This document shows positions 1 to 6,382 of a stretch of 14,579 nucleotides of DNA, in pieces; position 1 is the first letter of the stretch; each line of letters begins with the position of its first letter. The notes under the pieces were generated by a model. That model saw nothing but the letters and a program-made list of their open reading frames with translations. It was not told where the DNA came from and searched no databases. Both the position numbers and the translations under genes were made by a program. The DNA comes from Pseudomonadota bacterium (GTDB taxonomy: Bacteria; Pseudomonadota; Alphaproteobacteria; Caulobacterales; Caulobacteraceae). The stretch is taken from contig JAEZHG010000008.1 in the NCBI GenBank assembly GCA_023436945.1, forward strand, positions 1 through 14,579, read 5' to 3'.

Positions 1-16
1 GATCGAGATCGCCTAA
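1..16 (+). CDS. possible 3' end of an upstream gene (partial)
   Basis: The first bases can be read as the last codons of a gene (I-E-I-A-stop) with TAA at 14-16, one base before the next start codon. A stop this close to the following ATG suggests a gene cut off by the window edge and possibly co-transcribed with the acetyltransferase. Four codons cannot identify a product. Confidence 0.3.
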
Positions 17-17
17 G

Positions 18-512
18 ATGATTTTGCGGCCCGAATCCCCTGCGGATCGGGCCGCAGTTCATTCACTGACCCGTTTGGCGTTTACGGGTCATCCCCACAG
101 TGACGGGTCCGAGCCACGCATCATCGACGCGCTGCGCGATGCCAAGGCCCTGACCATTTCCATTGTGGCGGAATTGGAAGGCCAGATTGTTGGCCACGCC
201 GCCTTCTCTCCCGTTGAATGGTGTGATCAAGCCGCATGGTTCAGTCTGGGGCCGGTCTCGGTCCATCCCGAACTGCAAGGCCGTGGCATCGGTCAGAAGC
301 TGATCGAGAGCGGGCTGGAGCAGCTCAGGGTCATTGGTGCCAATGGCTGTGTGGTGATGGGCGATCCCGCCTATTACGGGCGCTTCGGTTACGTGCAGGA
401 CGCGCGCTTCACCTATCCTGGCGTTCCGGCCGAGTATTTCACGGTCCTGATCTGGAATGAGCCGGATGAAGGTCTGTCCGGCCCTGTGAAGTATCATCCG
501 GCATTCGGATAG
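18..512 (+). CDS. GNAT family N-acetyltransferase (YhbS-like)
   Basis: A 164-residue single-domain GNAT protein, which would transfer an acetyl group from acetyl-CoA to an amine. The acetyl-CoA pyrophosphate-binding loop is clear as L-Q-G-R-G-I-G (Q87 to G92), preceded by the strand with L-G-P-V-S-V-H-P that is typical of the fold. The following G-D-P-A-Y-Y-G-R-F-G-Y segment is characteristic of the YhbS-like branch, where it sits close to the active site. The length is normal for a complete domain. The ATG lies one base after a stop codon and has only a weak ribosome-binding site, consistent with reading from an upstream gene. The substrate (a protein N-terminus, small amine or antibiotic-like compound) cannot be told from sequence. 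The family call is firm. Confidence 0.9.
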   Translation: MILRPESPADRAAVHSLTRLAFTGHPHSDGSEPRIIDALRDAKALTISIVAELEGQIVGHAAFSPVEWCDQAAWFSLGPVSVHPELQGRGIGQKLIESGLEQLRVIGANGCVVMGDPAYYGRFGYVQDARFTYPGVPAEYFTVLIWNEPDEGLSGPVKYHPAFG

Positions 513-621
513 GCCGATCCTTTTTCGCTATCGTTTCTAGCGCTTCCCCCTTGCAGGACGCCGTTCGCTTGCGCATCAAGTATGCAAGTAACAGCGACTA
601 ATCCACGGAGGGATCCCGCCC

Positions 622-1107
622 ATGACCTTTACCCTGACTTCCAACGATCTGACCGACGGAGGCCAACTGCCGGATGCGCAGGTTTACGCCAAGGGCAATG
701 TCTCGCCGCACCTGAAGTGGTCGGGCGCGCCGGAAGGCACCAAGTCTTTCGCCATCACCTGCTATGACCCTGACGCGCCAACGGGCTCGGGCTTCTGGCA
801 CTGGACCGTGGCCAATATCCCTGCCGATGTGACCGAGCTCGAAGAGGGTGCAGGATCGCCGGACGGTAGCAAGCTGCCGACGGGTGCTATTCAGGGCCGC
901 ACCGATTTCGGCCAGCCGGGCTTTGGCGGCGCTGCTCCGCCCGCTGGCCATGGCCCGCACCGCTATATCTTCACCGTCTTTGCCGTCGACACCGACCGTC
1001 TGGACGTGACCGCCGACAATTCTGGCGCGGTTTACGGCTTCAATCTGCACTTCCACACCCTCGCCAAGGCGTCGATCACCGGCATCTACGAGAACAAGGG
1101 CGAGTAA
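622..1107 (+). CDS. YbhB/YbcL family PEBP (Raf kinase inhibitor-like) protein
   Basis: A 161-residue phosphatidylethanolamine-binding-protein fold, the bacterial YbhB/YbcL branch. The anion-binding pocket is intact: D-P-D-A-P-T at about residues 49-54, followed by the F-W-H-W segment, and G-P-H-R-Y at 111-115. The opening S-P-H-L-K-W-S-G-A-P also matches the family. No signal peptide is seen, so it should be cytoplasmic. Bacterial members have no well-established substrate; binding of small phosphorylated or anionic ligands is inferred from the fold. The start is supported by GGAGGG about 10 bases upstream. The next gene begins 4 bases after the stop, so the two are probably co-transcribed. 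Confidence 0.92.
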   Translation: MTFTLTSNDLTDGGQLPDAQVYAKGNVSPHLKWSGAPEGTKSFAITCYDPDAPTGSGFWHWTVANIPADVTELEEGAGSPDGSKLPTGAIQGRTDFGQPGFGGAAPPAGHGPHRYIFTVFAVDTDRLDVTADNSGAVYGFNLHFHTLAKASITGIYENKGE

Positions 1108-1111
1108 GAGC

Positions 1112-1570
1112 ATGGGAAAGGATAGGCATGAGAAACTGTCCGTCCTGCCACAGCTCTATTCAGACCTAATGGCGCGGCCTCTCGTCCCCCTGACGAAGGG
1201 CCGTTTGCCTGTCAGGGACGCGCTCTACATTCTTTATGAGCACGGCCAGCCGATCCTTGCCGGAAGTCCGCCAAATCTGGACGAGGTGCGCATCCTGTCG
1301 CCCTCGTTCCGTGCGGGTTTCAGCTTGCGGATCAGCACGTCGCGTTACAGCAGCAGCAGCCCGATTGAACCCTCGAAAAGACCGCGCCTTGCGGACCAGC
1401 ATCCCCGCCCTCGTCCTTCATCCATCGAGGCTAAATGGTTGATGGTGCCGGATATGACGCAGCGCATCGCGCTGGAAGCTCTGGTGCTGGAAAAGCTGAA
1501 ACTGACCATTACCGATCCGCGCCTGAGGATCGCCGTGGGGCGGCACGAACTGAACAGCGCCGCTTTCTAA
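1112..1570 (+). CDS. hypothetical protein, possibly a degenerate GIY-YIG-like protein
   Basis: A 152-residue protein of unknown function, starting 4 bases after the PEBP stop and therefore probably in the same transcript. The segment L-P-V-R-D-A-L-Y-I-L-Y-E-H-G-Q-P-I-L-A-G has the spacing and flavour of the first two strands of GIY-YIG nucleases, where G-x-Y and Y-x-G would be expected. Here these read A-L-Y and L-A-G. The late segment with M-V-P-D-M-T-Q-R-I-A-L-E-A-L resembles the C-terminal helix of that family. The middle, about residues 75-105, is rich in Ser, Arg and Pro and matches nothing I know. If the resemblance is real, the active site is lost. It could equally be an unrelated lineage-specific protein. 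Codon use looks coding throughout. Confidence 0.62.
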   Translation: MGKDRHEKLSVLPQLYSDLMARPLVPLTKGRLPVRDALYILYEHGQPILAGSPPNLDEVRILSPSFRAGFSLRISTSRYSSSSPIEPSKRPRLADQHPRPRPSSIEAKWLMVPDMTQRIALEALVLEKLKLTITDPRLRIAVGRHELNSAAF

Positions 1571-1636
1571 ACGGGCCCCCTGCCCCTATATCGCAAGCGT
1601 CGTTTGCGACACCTCCCCCACGAGTACGGCCCCTAC

Positions 1637-2857
1637 ATGTCCCAAGTTTCCAATCGGCCCACACAGGCTGAAACCGTTCTGCCGTCTATGCGGCAAGTCA
1701 TTCTGGTGCTGCTGGCACTGGCGACGGGCGGGTTCGCTATCGGCGTGACCGAGTTTGCGGCCATGAGCATCCTGCCGGACTTTGCAAAGGGTCTGGGCGT
1801 GGACGAGCCGACCGCGGGCCATGTCATCAGTGCCTATGCCGCAGGTGTCGTCGTGGGTGCGCCTGTGCTGGCCGTGATGGGGGCGCGTTTCCCGCGCTGG
1901 CTGCTGCTGGTGGTATTTATGGGTCTGTTTGCCATCGGCAATGGTCTCAGTGCCATCGCCCCGACCTATGAGACCATGCTGCTGTTCCGCTTCCTCAGCG
2001 GCATTCCGCACGGGGCCTATTTCGGTGTCGCGGCCCTGATGGTGGCCAGTATTGTGCCGCTACACATGCGCTCTCGTGCGGTATCCACGACTTTGCTGGG
2101 TTTGACGGTGGCCACACTCGTCGGCGTTCCTTTAGCCAATATGATCAGCCAGAACTTCGGCTGGCGCTGGACCTTTGCGATTGTCAGCGGTCTGGCGATC
2201 CTGACCATGGTATTGGTGGCGATCTTTGCGCCACGCGATGCAGGTGATCCCGACGCCGTGCCGCTGCGCGAGTTGGGCGCGCTGAAGAATACGCAGGTGT
2301 GGCTGACGCTCGGTGTCGGTGCCATCGGCTTTGGCGGTATGTTCAGCGTCTATGCCTATCTGGCCTCTACGGCTCAGGCGGTGACGGGCGTTGCGGCCAG
2401 CACCCTGCCTATGATCTTTGCCGTGTTCGGTGTGGGTATGATGGCGGGCAACATTATTGGCGGATGGGCCGCAGACCGTTTCGGCATGAAGGCCGCAGGC
2501 GGCCTGCTGCTTTGGAGTGCCTTTGCCCTGTCGCTCTATGCACTGGCCGCGCCTCGCCTTGAGACCCTGCTAATCATTATCGTGCTGATCGGCATTGGCG
2601 GAGGTTTGGGCTCGATCCTGCAAACGCGACTGATGGATGTGGCGGGCGATGCCCAGACGCTGGCCGCCGCCCTGAATCACTCAGCCTTCAACTTTGCCAA
2701 TGCGCTGGGTCCGCTGCTGGGCGGGATGGCGATTTCGGCAGGTTTCGGATGGACCTCGACCGGGTATGTCGGGATGGGTCTGGCCCTTGGCGGCTTTGCG
2801 ATCTGGGCCATTGCCTATGTGACCGGCAAGAAATCCCTAAAGATTCAAAACCAGTGA
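1637..2857 (+). CDS. DHA1-type MFS transporter (AraJ/YdhP-like)
   Basis: A 406-residue major facilitator with about 12 hydrophobic helices in two halves separated by a polar loop near P-R-D-A-G-D-P-D. The first helix carries T-G-G-F-A-I-G-V-T-E-F (about residues 30-40), typical of the proton-driven drug and sugar efflux group that includes AraJ, NepI and YdhP. The loop between helices 2 and 3 has G-A-R-F-P-R-W, a loose version of MFS motif A, and helix 4 carries F-R-F-L-S-G-I-P-H-G-A-Y-F-G. An in-frame TTG at 1604 would add 11 residues, but the ATG at 1637 gives the usual short N-terminus. Export of a small metabolite or drug is expected; the substrate is unknown. The stop lies 46 bases before purQ. 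The position next to a purine gene hints at export of a purine-like compound, but this is speculative. Confidence 0.9.
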   Translation: MSQVSNRPTQAETVLPSMRQVILVLLALATGGFAIGVTEFAAMSILPDFAKGLGVDEPTAGHVISAYAAGVVVGAPVLAVMGARFPRWLLLVVFMGLFAIGNGLSAIAPTYETMLLFRFLSGIPHGAYFGVAALMVASIVPLHMRSRAVSTTLLGLTVATLVGVPLANMISQNFGWRWTFAIVSGLAILTMVLVAIFAPRDAGDPDAVPLRELGALKNTQVWLTLGVGAIGFGGMFSVYAYLASTAQAVTGVAASTLPMIFAVFGVGMMAGNIIGGWAADRFGMKAAGGLLLWSAFALSLYALAAPRLETLLIIIVLIGIGGGLGSILQTRLMDVAGDAQTLAAALNHSAFNFANALGPLLGGMAISAGFGWTSTGYVGMGLALGGFAIWAIAYVTGKKSLKIQNQ

Positions 2858-2866
2858 AACCTGTGA

Positions 2867-2895
2867 CTGACATTCCGTCCAAACGGTGCTACGAG
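2867..2895 (+). promoter_or_regulatory. candidate purQ promoter
   Basis: CTGACA at 2867-2872 is followed after 17 bases by TACGAG at 2890-2895, preceded by GC. The GCTA start of the -10 element is compatible with the Caulobacter housekeeping type. The motif shared with purL lies in the spacer. The assignment is by eye only. Confidence 0.35.
2872..2888 (+). promoter_or_regulatory. motif upstream of purQ shared with purL (candidate operator)
   Basis: ATTCCG, 3 bases, then AAACGGTG. The same two blocks with a 2-base gap occur upstream of purL at 6329-6344. Here the blocks include a short inverted repeat, CCGT-N4-ACGG. The site ends 15 bases before the purQ start codon. A common purine regulator is inferred. 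Confidence 0.4.
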
Positions 2896-2903
2896 GCCCG
2901 CCC

Positions 2904-3566
2904 ATGAGCGCAGCCGTCATCGTATTCCCCGGTTCCAACTGTGACCGCGACTGTAAAGTCGCTGTCGAACGCTCCACTGGCGAGCAAGTGTCCATGGTCT
3001 GGCATGCCGAGACCGAACTGCCCAAGGGGCTGGACCTGATCGTCATTCCGGGCGGGTTCTCCTATGGCGACTATCTGCGCTGTGGCGCGATGGCGGCCCA
3101 GTCGGCGATCATGCCGGCCATCAAGAAGGCTGCAGAGGATGGCGTGGCCATCGTCGGCATCTGCAACGGTTTCCAGATCCTGTGCGAGACCGGCCTGCTG
3201 CCGGGCGCGCTGCTGCGCAACAAGGGCCTGAAATACATCTGCAAGCCGATCAGCCTGCAGGTTGCCAACAAGGACACCCGCTTCACCAAGCTCTATGGCG
3301 AGCAGTCCGAGGTCATCATGACCCAGGGCAATGGCGACGGTAACTACTTCGCCGACGAAGAGACCCTGAAGCGTCTTGAAGACAACAATCAGGTCGTCTT
3401 CCGCTATGTCGACAACCCGAACGGTTCGGTCAACGACATCGCCGGCATCATGAACGAGCGTGGCAATGTCATCGGTATGATGCCGCACCCTGACCGCGCC
3501 TTTGAGGCAGAGCTGGGCAGCGCCGACGGTGCCACCCTGTTCCAGAGCATCTACCAGACGCTCTAA
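2904..3566 (+). CDS. purQ: phosphoribosylformylglycinamidine synthase subunit PurQ (glutaminase)
   Basis: A 220-residue class I glutamine amidotransferase subunit. It hydrolyses glutamine and passes ammonia to PurL, which converts FGAR to FGAM in de novo purine synthesis; the small PurS subunit normally bridges them. The N-terminus [12 protein letters not shown] is diagnostic. The nucleophile is Cys87 in G-I-C-N-G-F-Q, the oxyanion glycines are in P-G-G-F-S-Y-G-D, and the catalytic His is H195 in M-M-P-H-P-D-R. The acidic triad member, usually Glu two residues after this His, is Asp197 here. Start: ATG with ACGAGG 7 bases upstream; an upstream GTG at 2886 would add six residues and is less likely. 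No purS is seen adjacent, and a terminator follows the gene. Confidence 0.97.
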   Translation: MSAAVIVFPGSNCDRDCKVAVERSTGEQVSMVWHAETELPKGLDLIVIPGGFSYGDYLRCGAMAAQSAIMPAIKKAAEDGVAIVGICNGFQILCETGLLPGALLRNKGLKYICKPISLQVANKDTRFTKLYGEQSEVIMTQGNGDGNYFADEETLKRLEDNNQVVFRYVDNPNGSVNDIAGIMNERGNVIGMMPHPDRAFEAELGSADGATLFQSIYQTL

Positions 3567-3593
3567 GCGCCATCATAGCCTACGAGATTACAG

Positions 3594-3625
3594 CACCCCC
3601 GCTCCGAAAGGATCGGGGGTGTTTT
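3594..3625 (+). terminator. rho-independent terminator after purQ
   Basis: The stem CACCCCCG / CGGGGGTG encloses an inner TCC-GAAA-GGA hairpin and is followed by TTTT. It lies 27 bases after the purQ stop and separates purQ from the lipoprotein genes. Confidence 0.9.
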
Positions 3626-3722
3626 CGCATATTGCCTTGTGAATACAGATAGATGATCTGCGGCTTAGAAAAACCTTAACCGCGCTCTCCCCATAGATTT
3701 TAAGAACCCTGTTACTTCCCCT

Positions 3723-3751
3723 TTGACAAGCTTGGCCGCTGCGATCAACTA
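3723..3751 (+). promoter_or_regulatory. candidate promoter for the lipoprotein pair
   Basis: A consensus TTGACA at 3723-3728 stands about 45 bases before the start codon at 3774. No good -10 hexamer is found at the usual distance (CAACTA at 17 bases), so only the -35 element is convincing. The rest of the 150-base stretch after the purQ terminator shows nothing else I can name. Confidence 0.35.
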
Positions 3752-3773
3752 GCGCCGAACGGGGGAAATATTC

Positions 3774-4472
3774 ATGTTACGTAACCTGGCCGCGATCGCA
3801 GCACTGATCGCCCTGAGCGCCTGCGCCACACCCTATGTGGCCACGCCCTATGAACGCGCACAGCACAATATCCAGCGCGTTTCGATCATCGACGACGCCA
3901 TGCCGGATGACGCCATCGCCTATGAGGTCGCCTCGGCAGGTTCGAACTTCGGCCTGATTGGCGCTCTGGTCGATGCAGGCATTCAGGCCAGCCGCCGCAA
4001 CGCCGTCAATGAGGCGCTGGACAGCGTCAACTTCGACGCCGAAGCCCAGCTGGAACAGCGTCTGAGCAGCAGCCTGTCGTCGCTGGGTTACAATGTCGCC
4101 CCGCTTACCGCGAACACCCGCACCAAATACGACTTTATGGAAGCCTATCCGGAGACCTCCGGTGTGGATGCCCTGCTGGATGTTTCGGTGCAGCACTATG
4201 GCTACCTGTCGGCCGGTATGGGCCAGCCGTTCCGCCCGTCTGTCAGCGCCCATGTGCGTCTGGTCAAGGCGGACGACAAAACTACACTGATGGAAAACAT
4301 CATCTACTACAACGTGATGTATCCGCAGGATGGCACCATCACCCTGCCGCCCAATCCGGAATACGAGTTCAAGAACCGTGAGGCCCTGCTGGAGAACCCG
4401 CAGCGTCTGGCCGACGGTATCAACGACGCCATCAACGAAGTCGTCGCCACCACCATCCGTCTGCTTCAGTAG
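3774..4472 (+). CDS. hypothetical lipoprotein
   Basis: A 232-residue secreted protein of unknown function. The first 17 residues form a lipoprotein signal: positive N-terminus, hydrophobic stretch, and lipobox L-S-A-C with the lipidated Cys at 17. The residue after Cys is Ala, which is compatible with outer-membrane sorting. The mature part starts with the repeat-like T-P-Y-V-A-T-P-Y, has a Gly/Ala-rich segment around N-F-G-L-I-G-A-L-V-D-A-G, then an Asn/Glu-rich helical region and a mixed alpha/beta C-terminus. I recognise no family. The start has a strong GGGGGAAA ribosome-binding site. The next lipoprotein gene starts 11 bases after the stop, so the pair is almost certainly one operon and may work together in the envelope. 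Confidence 0.85.
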   Translation: MLRNLAAIAALIALSACATPYVATPYERAQHNIQRVSIIDDAMPDDAIAYEVASAGSNFGLIGALVDAGIQASRRNAVNEALDSVNFDAEAQLEQRLSSSLSSLGYNVAPLTANTRTKYDFMEAYPETSGVDALLDVSVQHYGYLSAGMGQPFRPSVSAHVRLVKADDKTTLMENIIYYNVMYPQDGTITLPPNPEYEFKNREALLENPQRLADGINDAINEVVATTIRLLQ

Positions 4473-4483
4473 GGATGACGGGG

Positions 4484-5125
4484 ATGAACGCCATCCGCAC
4501 CGTTGCGGTACTGGGTCTGGCAAGCTCGCTCGTGGCCTGTGTCACGGTCGAGCCGCCACCGCTGCCTGCCCTGACCTATGCCAACCAAGCCTGTACCGCA
4601 TCGCCGGACCTGTCCGCCGCCATTTCGCTGACACCGGATAAGGAACGGGCTGTGCATCTGGTCATGGCCGAGGTGAACGAAACCGCCGCCTGCATCATGC
4701 GCAACGGTGTGGCCGTGCCCTATGTGGTTCTGGCCCTGCCAGCGGACCATGACGACAAGACCCTGATCGTCGGATCGCAGTTGGACGTGAACCGCATCTT
4801 TGCGCCCGAGGTTCTGATTCTCGATGCACAAGGCAACGAGACGCGCAGCTTTGGCCGTGACGAGTATTTCTATCGCGGCACCATCTATTCCGTTCAGTTC
4901 CGCCCTCGCGAGAATGAACGCTTTGTGCTGGTGGCTGGTGCGCCGGAGCTGGTGGGACGCGAGTACAACGCTATCCAGATCGGCACCAATACGGTCTCGA
5001 CCTATACGCCCTATGGCGGCGCGAGCTGGACATCAGGCAGCGAAGCCGCAACCAGACGCACCTTCGCCTATAACGGCACGGTCAAGGTTCAGATCAACGA
5101 CACTGACACCGAAGAAGCCAAGTAA
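4484..5125 (+). CDS. MalM-like lipoprotein
   Basis: A 213-residue secreted protein with lipoprotein signal; the lipobox L-V-A-C ends at Cys19. I-F-A-P-E-V-L-I-L-D (about residues 105-114) followed by F-G-R-D-E-Y-F-Y-R-G (123-132) resembles the core of the MalM family, periplasmic proteins first found in the E. coli maltose operon and of unclear function. No maltose genes are nearby, so a maltose role should not be assumed. Two start codons are possible. ATG 4475 lies 2 bases after the previous stop with no room for a ribosome-binding site. ATG 4484 has AGGG at 4471-4474 at good spacing and gives the better signal peptide, so it is preferred. The C-terminus is acidic (D-T-D-T-E-E-A-K). Confidence 0.82.
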   Translation: MNAIRTVAVLGLASSLVACVTVEPPPLPALTYANQACTASPDLSAAISLTPDKERAVHLVMAEVNETAACIMRNGVAVPYVVLALPADHDDKTLIVGSQLDVNRIFAPEVLILDAQGNETRSFGRDEYFYRGTIYSVQFRPRENERFVLVAGAPELVGREYNAIQIGTNTVSTYTPYGGASWTSGSEAATRRTFAYNGTVKVQINDTDTEEAK

Positions 5126-5136
5126 GGCCCAGCAAC

Positions 5137-5165
5137 AAAACAGCGCCAGACACTGGCGCTGTTTT
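5137..5165. terminator. bidirectional terminator between convergent genes
   Basis: CAGCGCCAG-ACA-CTGGCGCTG is a perfect 9-bp stem extended by AAAA on the left and TTTT on the right, so it gives a U-tract on both strands. It lies 11 bases after the MalM-like gene and 15 bases beyond the stop of the convergent small gene. Confidence 0.9.
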
Positions 5166-5180
5166 CAATTCTAGCTGATC

Positions 5181-5399
5181 CTATTTGCGATCCAGAACGC
5201 TGGCAGAGCGGCCAATATCACTCTCGATCGTGCCGTCTTTTTTCTTGGCGGGGTCAGAGGTTTCAAGCGTGCCCTTCTCGCCGCTCTCGCCGATGGCGGC
5301 CAGTTCGCGGGCACCGACACCCAGTCCCTGCTGGACGGCGCGGTTGGTATCGACCTCTTCCGGCTCGTTGTCGAAATCGTCTTGAGGACGGTCGGCCAT
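5181..5399 (-). CDS. small acidic hypothetical protein
   Basis: A 72-residue protein without signal peptide or membrane segment. The N-terminal third is very acidic (Q-D-D-F-D-N-E-P-E-E-V-D), the middle is Gly/Ala-rich with G-L-G-V-G-A-R-E-L-A-A-I-G, and the C-terminus is polar with a K-K-K cluster. It is probably at least partly disordered. The reading frame is open upstream to a start at 5624, but that would overlap the divergent gene and its leader. The ATG at 5399 has AGGGAG at proper spacing, so the short form is chosen. I recognise no family. It stands alone, convergent with the lipoprotein operon and divergent from the membrane-protein gene. Confidence 0.7.
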   Translation of the reverse strand: MADRPQDDFDNEPEEVDTNRAVQQGLGVGARELAAIGESGEKGTLETSDPAKKKDGTIESDIGRSASVLDRK

Positions 5400-5461
5400 A
5401 GCTGTCTCCCTTCGGGCAATATCCTTTTCAGATAAAGGGTTAATCCCCTCGGCCAACGACC

Positions 5462-5474
5462 GGTTCCGTGAACC
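5462..5474. repeat. inverted repeat in divergent intergenic region
   Basis: GGTTC-CGT-GAACC is a perfect 5-bp-arm palindrome between the divergent genes, about 60 bases upstream of both start codons (5399 on the minus strand, 5525 on the plus strand). It could be an operator. The minus strand reads GGAACC here, the -35 form of the alphaproteobacterial stress sigma factor, but no matching -10 follows. Confidence 0.4.
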
Positions 5475-5488
5475 AACAGACAGCCCGT

Positions 5489-5505
5489 GCGTATTGTTGT
5501 TACGC
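5489..5505. repeat. second inverted repeat in divergent intergenic region
   Basis: GCGTA-N7-TACGC lies 20 bases before the ATG of the membrane-protein gene. The 7-base loop and lack of a T-tract argue against a terminator. It may be a regulator site or chance. Confidence 0.3.
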
Positions 5506-5524
5506 AAACTGTTCAGGTTCCCCC

Positions 5525-6310
5525 ATGTCCTCGATCCTTCGCCCGACACCGGCACAGAAGACGCGCCGATATATTGTTCTCGCTGCGGCCCTGTTCGCCG
5601 TTCTGGTTCCTCTGCTTCAGACATTGGCCAACTGGGGCCTGTCGCAAGCCGAGTTTGCGGCGGACGGTAACCAGACGCTTCGCGTGGCGGGCTATGCCTT
5701 CTCGATCTGGAGCCTGCTCTATTTCGGCATCCTCGCCTATGCCGTGCGTCAGGTCCTGCCGCAGACGGGCGAGAGCACGCTGATCAACCGTCTGGGCTAT
5801 CCCTCGGCAGTGACCTTCTTCGGTATCGGTCTCTGGATCGTCATGTCCGCGCTGGACCTCAAGGTCGCCAGCGTCTGGGTGATTTTGGCCAGTCTGGTCG
5901 CCCTTGTGGTGCCGATGATCCTTGTCAGCCGCACCATCCGCGAGACCTCGCTGATGAGCCGTGACCGTATGCTGGTCATCTGGCCTCTGGGGGCGCTGGC
6001 GGGCTGGCTGACGGTCGCGGCACCGCTGAACCTGATCACCACGCTGACGGCATTTGACGCCCTGCCCGCGGCCCTGTCGCCGACCATGTGGGCGATTGTG
6101 TTTGTGGCGATCACCACCTTGGTGACCATTGGCGTGACCGCTTCGCTTCGCACCTTCGCCTATCCGATTCCCGTCGCATGGGGACTGGTCGGGGCCTTTG
6201 TGGCGCACAAGATCGACAATCCGGTCCTGTCCTATGCCGCGCTGGCCGCTGCATTCGCAGTGGTTGTATTCGGAGCGATTTTTGCCTTTGGGCTGCGCCG
6301 CGTAAAATAA
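5525..6310 (+). CDS. polytopic membrane protein, TspO/tryptophan-rich-like
   Basis: A 261-residue inner-membrane protein with about seven hydrophobic segments. The second segment, R-V-A-G-Y-A-F-S-I-W-S-L-L-Y-F-G, resembles the Y-x-F-x-I-W-x-x-I-Y signature seen in proteins annotated as TspO-like or tryptophan-rich sensory proteins. It is longer than classical TspO (about 160 residues, five helices), so it belongs to an extended branch or is only superficially similar. No ligand can be predicted. The ATG at 5525 follows a weak CAGG; an upstream in-frame start at 5468 would run through both inverted repeats and is rejected. A short gap of 72 bases separates it from purL. Confidence 0.75.
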   Translation: MSSILRPTPAQKTRRYIVLAAALFAVLVPLLQTLANWGLSQAEFAADGNQTLRVAGYAFSIWSLLYFGILAYAVRQVLPQTGESTLINRLGYPSAVTFFGIGLWIVMSALDLKVASVWVILASLVALVVPMILVSRTIRETSLMSRDRMLVIWPLGALAGWLTVAAPLNLITTLTAFDALPAALSPTMWAIVFVAITTLVTIGVTASLRTFAYPIPVAWGLVGAFVAHKIDNPVLSYAALAAAFAVVVFGAIFAFGLRRVK

Positions 6311-6328
6311 CAGCCTTGGAAAGCTGAT

Positions 6329-6344
6329 ATTCCGGCAAACGGTG
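6329..6344 (+). promoter_or_regulatory. motif upstream of purL shared with purQ (candidate operator)
   Basis: ATTCCG, 2 bases, then AAACGGTG. The 14 fixed bases are identical to the site upstream of purQ (2872-2888). Here it lies just upstream of the candidate -35 element rather than in the spacer. Confidence 0.4.
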
Positions 6345-6345
6345 G

Positions 6346-6374
6346 CTGACAGACGGAGCGGACAACGCTAATAG
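6346..6374 (+). promoter_or_regulatory. candidate purL promoter
   Basis: CTGACA at 6346-6351, a 17-base spacer, then TAATAG at 6369-6374 with GC before it, compatible with a housekeeping promoter. The predicted transcript start, about 6381, is only 2 bases before the ATG, and no Shine-Dalgarno sequence is seen, so the mRNA may be leaderless. Confidence 0.5.
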
Positions 6375-6382
6375 GCGCGTTC

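Noticed and set aside
527..542. Weak hairpin after the acetyltransferase gene as a terminator
   Set aside because: The stem is only 5 bp and no T-tract follows.
3676..3703. Possible CtrA site upstream of the lipoprotein pair (TTAACC and a second TTAA)
   Set aside because: The two TTAA elements are 20 bases apart instead of the 7 needed for a CtrA box.
3777..4523. 248-codon minus-strand ORF opposite the first lipoprotein gene
   Set aside because: The plus strand has a clear signal peptide, lipobox and ribosome-binding site; the antisense product has low-complexity shadow character.
5462..5480. GGAACC on the minus strand as a general-stress (EcfG-type) promoter
   Set aside because: No CGTT -10 element occurs 16-18 bases downstream; the CGTT that is present lies only a few bases away.
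5511..5520. GTTC-AG-GTTC as a LexA site
   Set aside because: The alphaproteobacterial LexA box needs 7 bases between the two GTTC elements; here there are 2.
5400..5624. N-terminal extension of the small minus-strand gene to a start at 5624
   Set aside because: It would overlap the start of the divergent membrane-protein gene and its leader; the ATG at 5399 has a much better ribosome-binding site.
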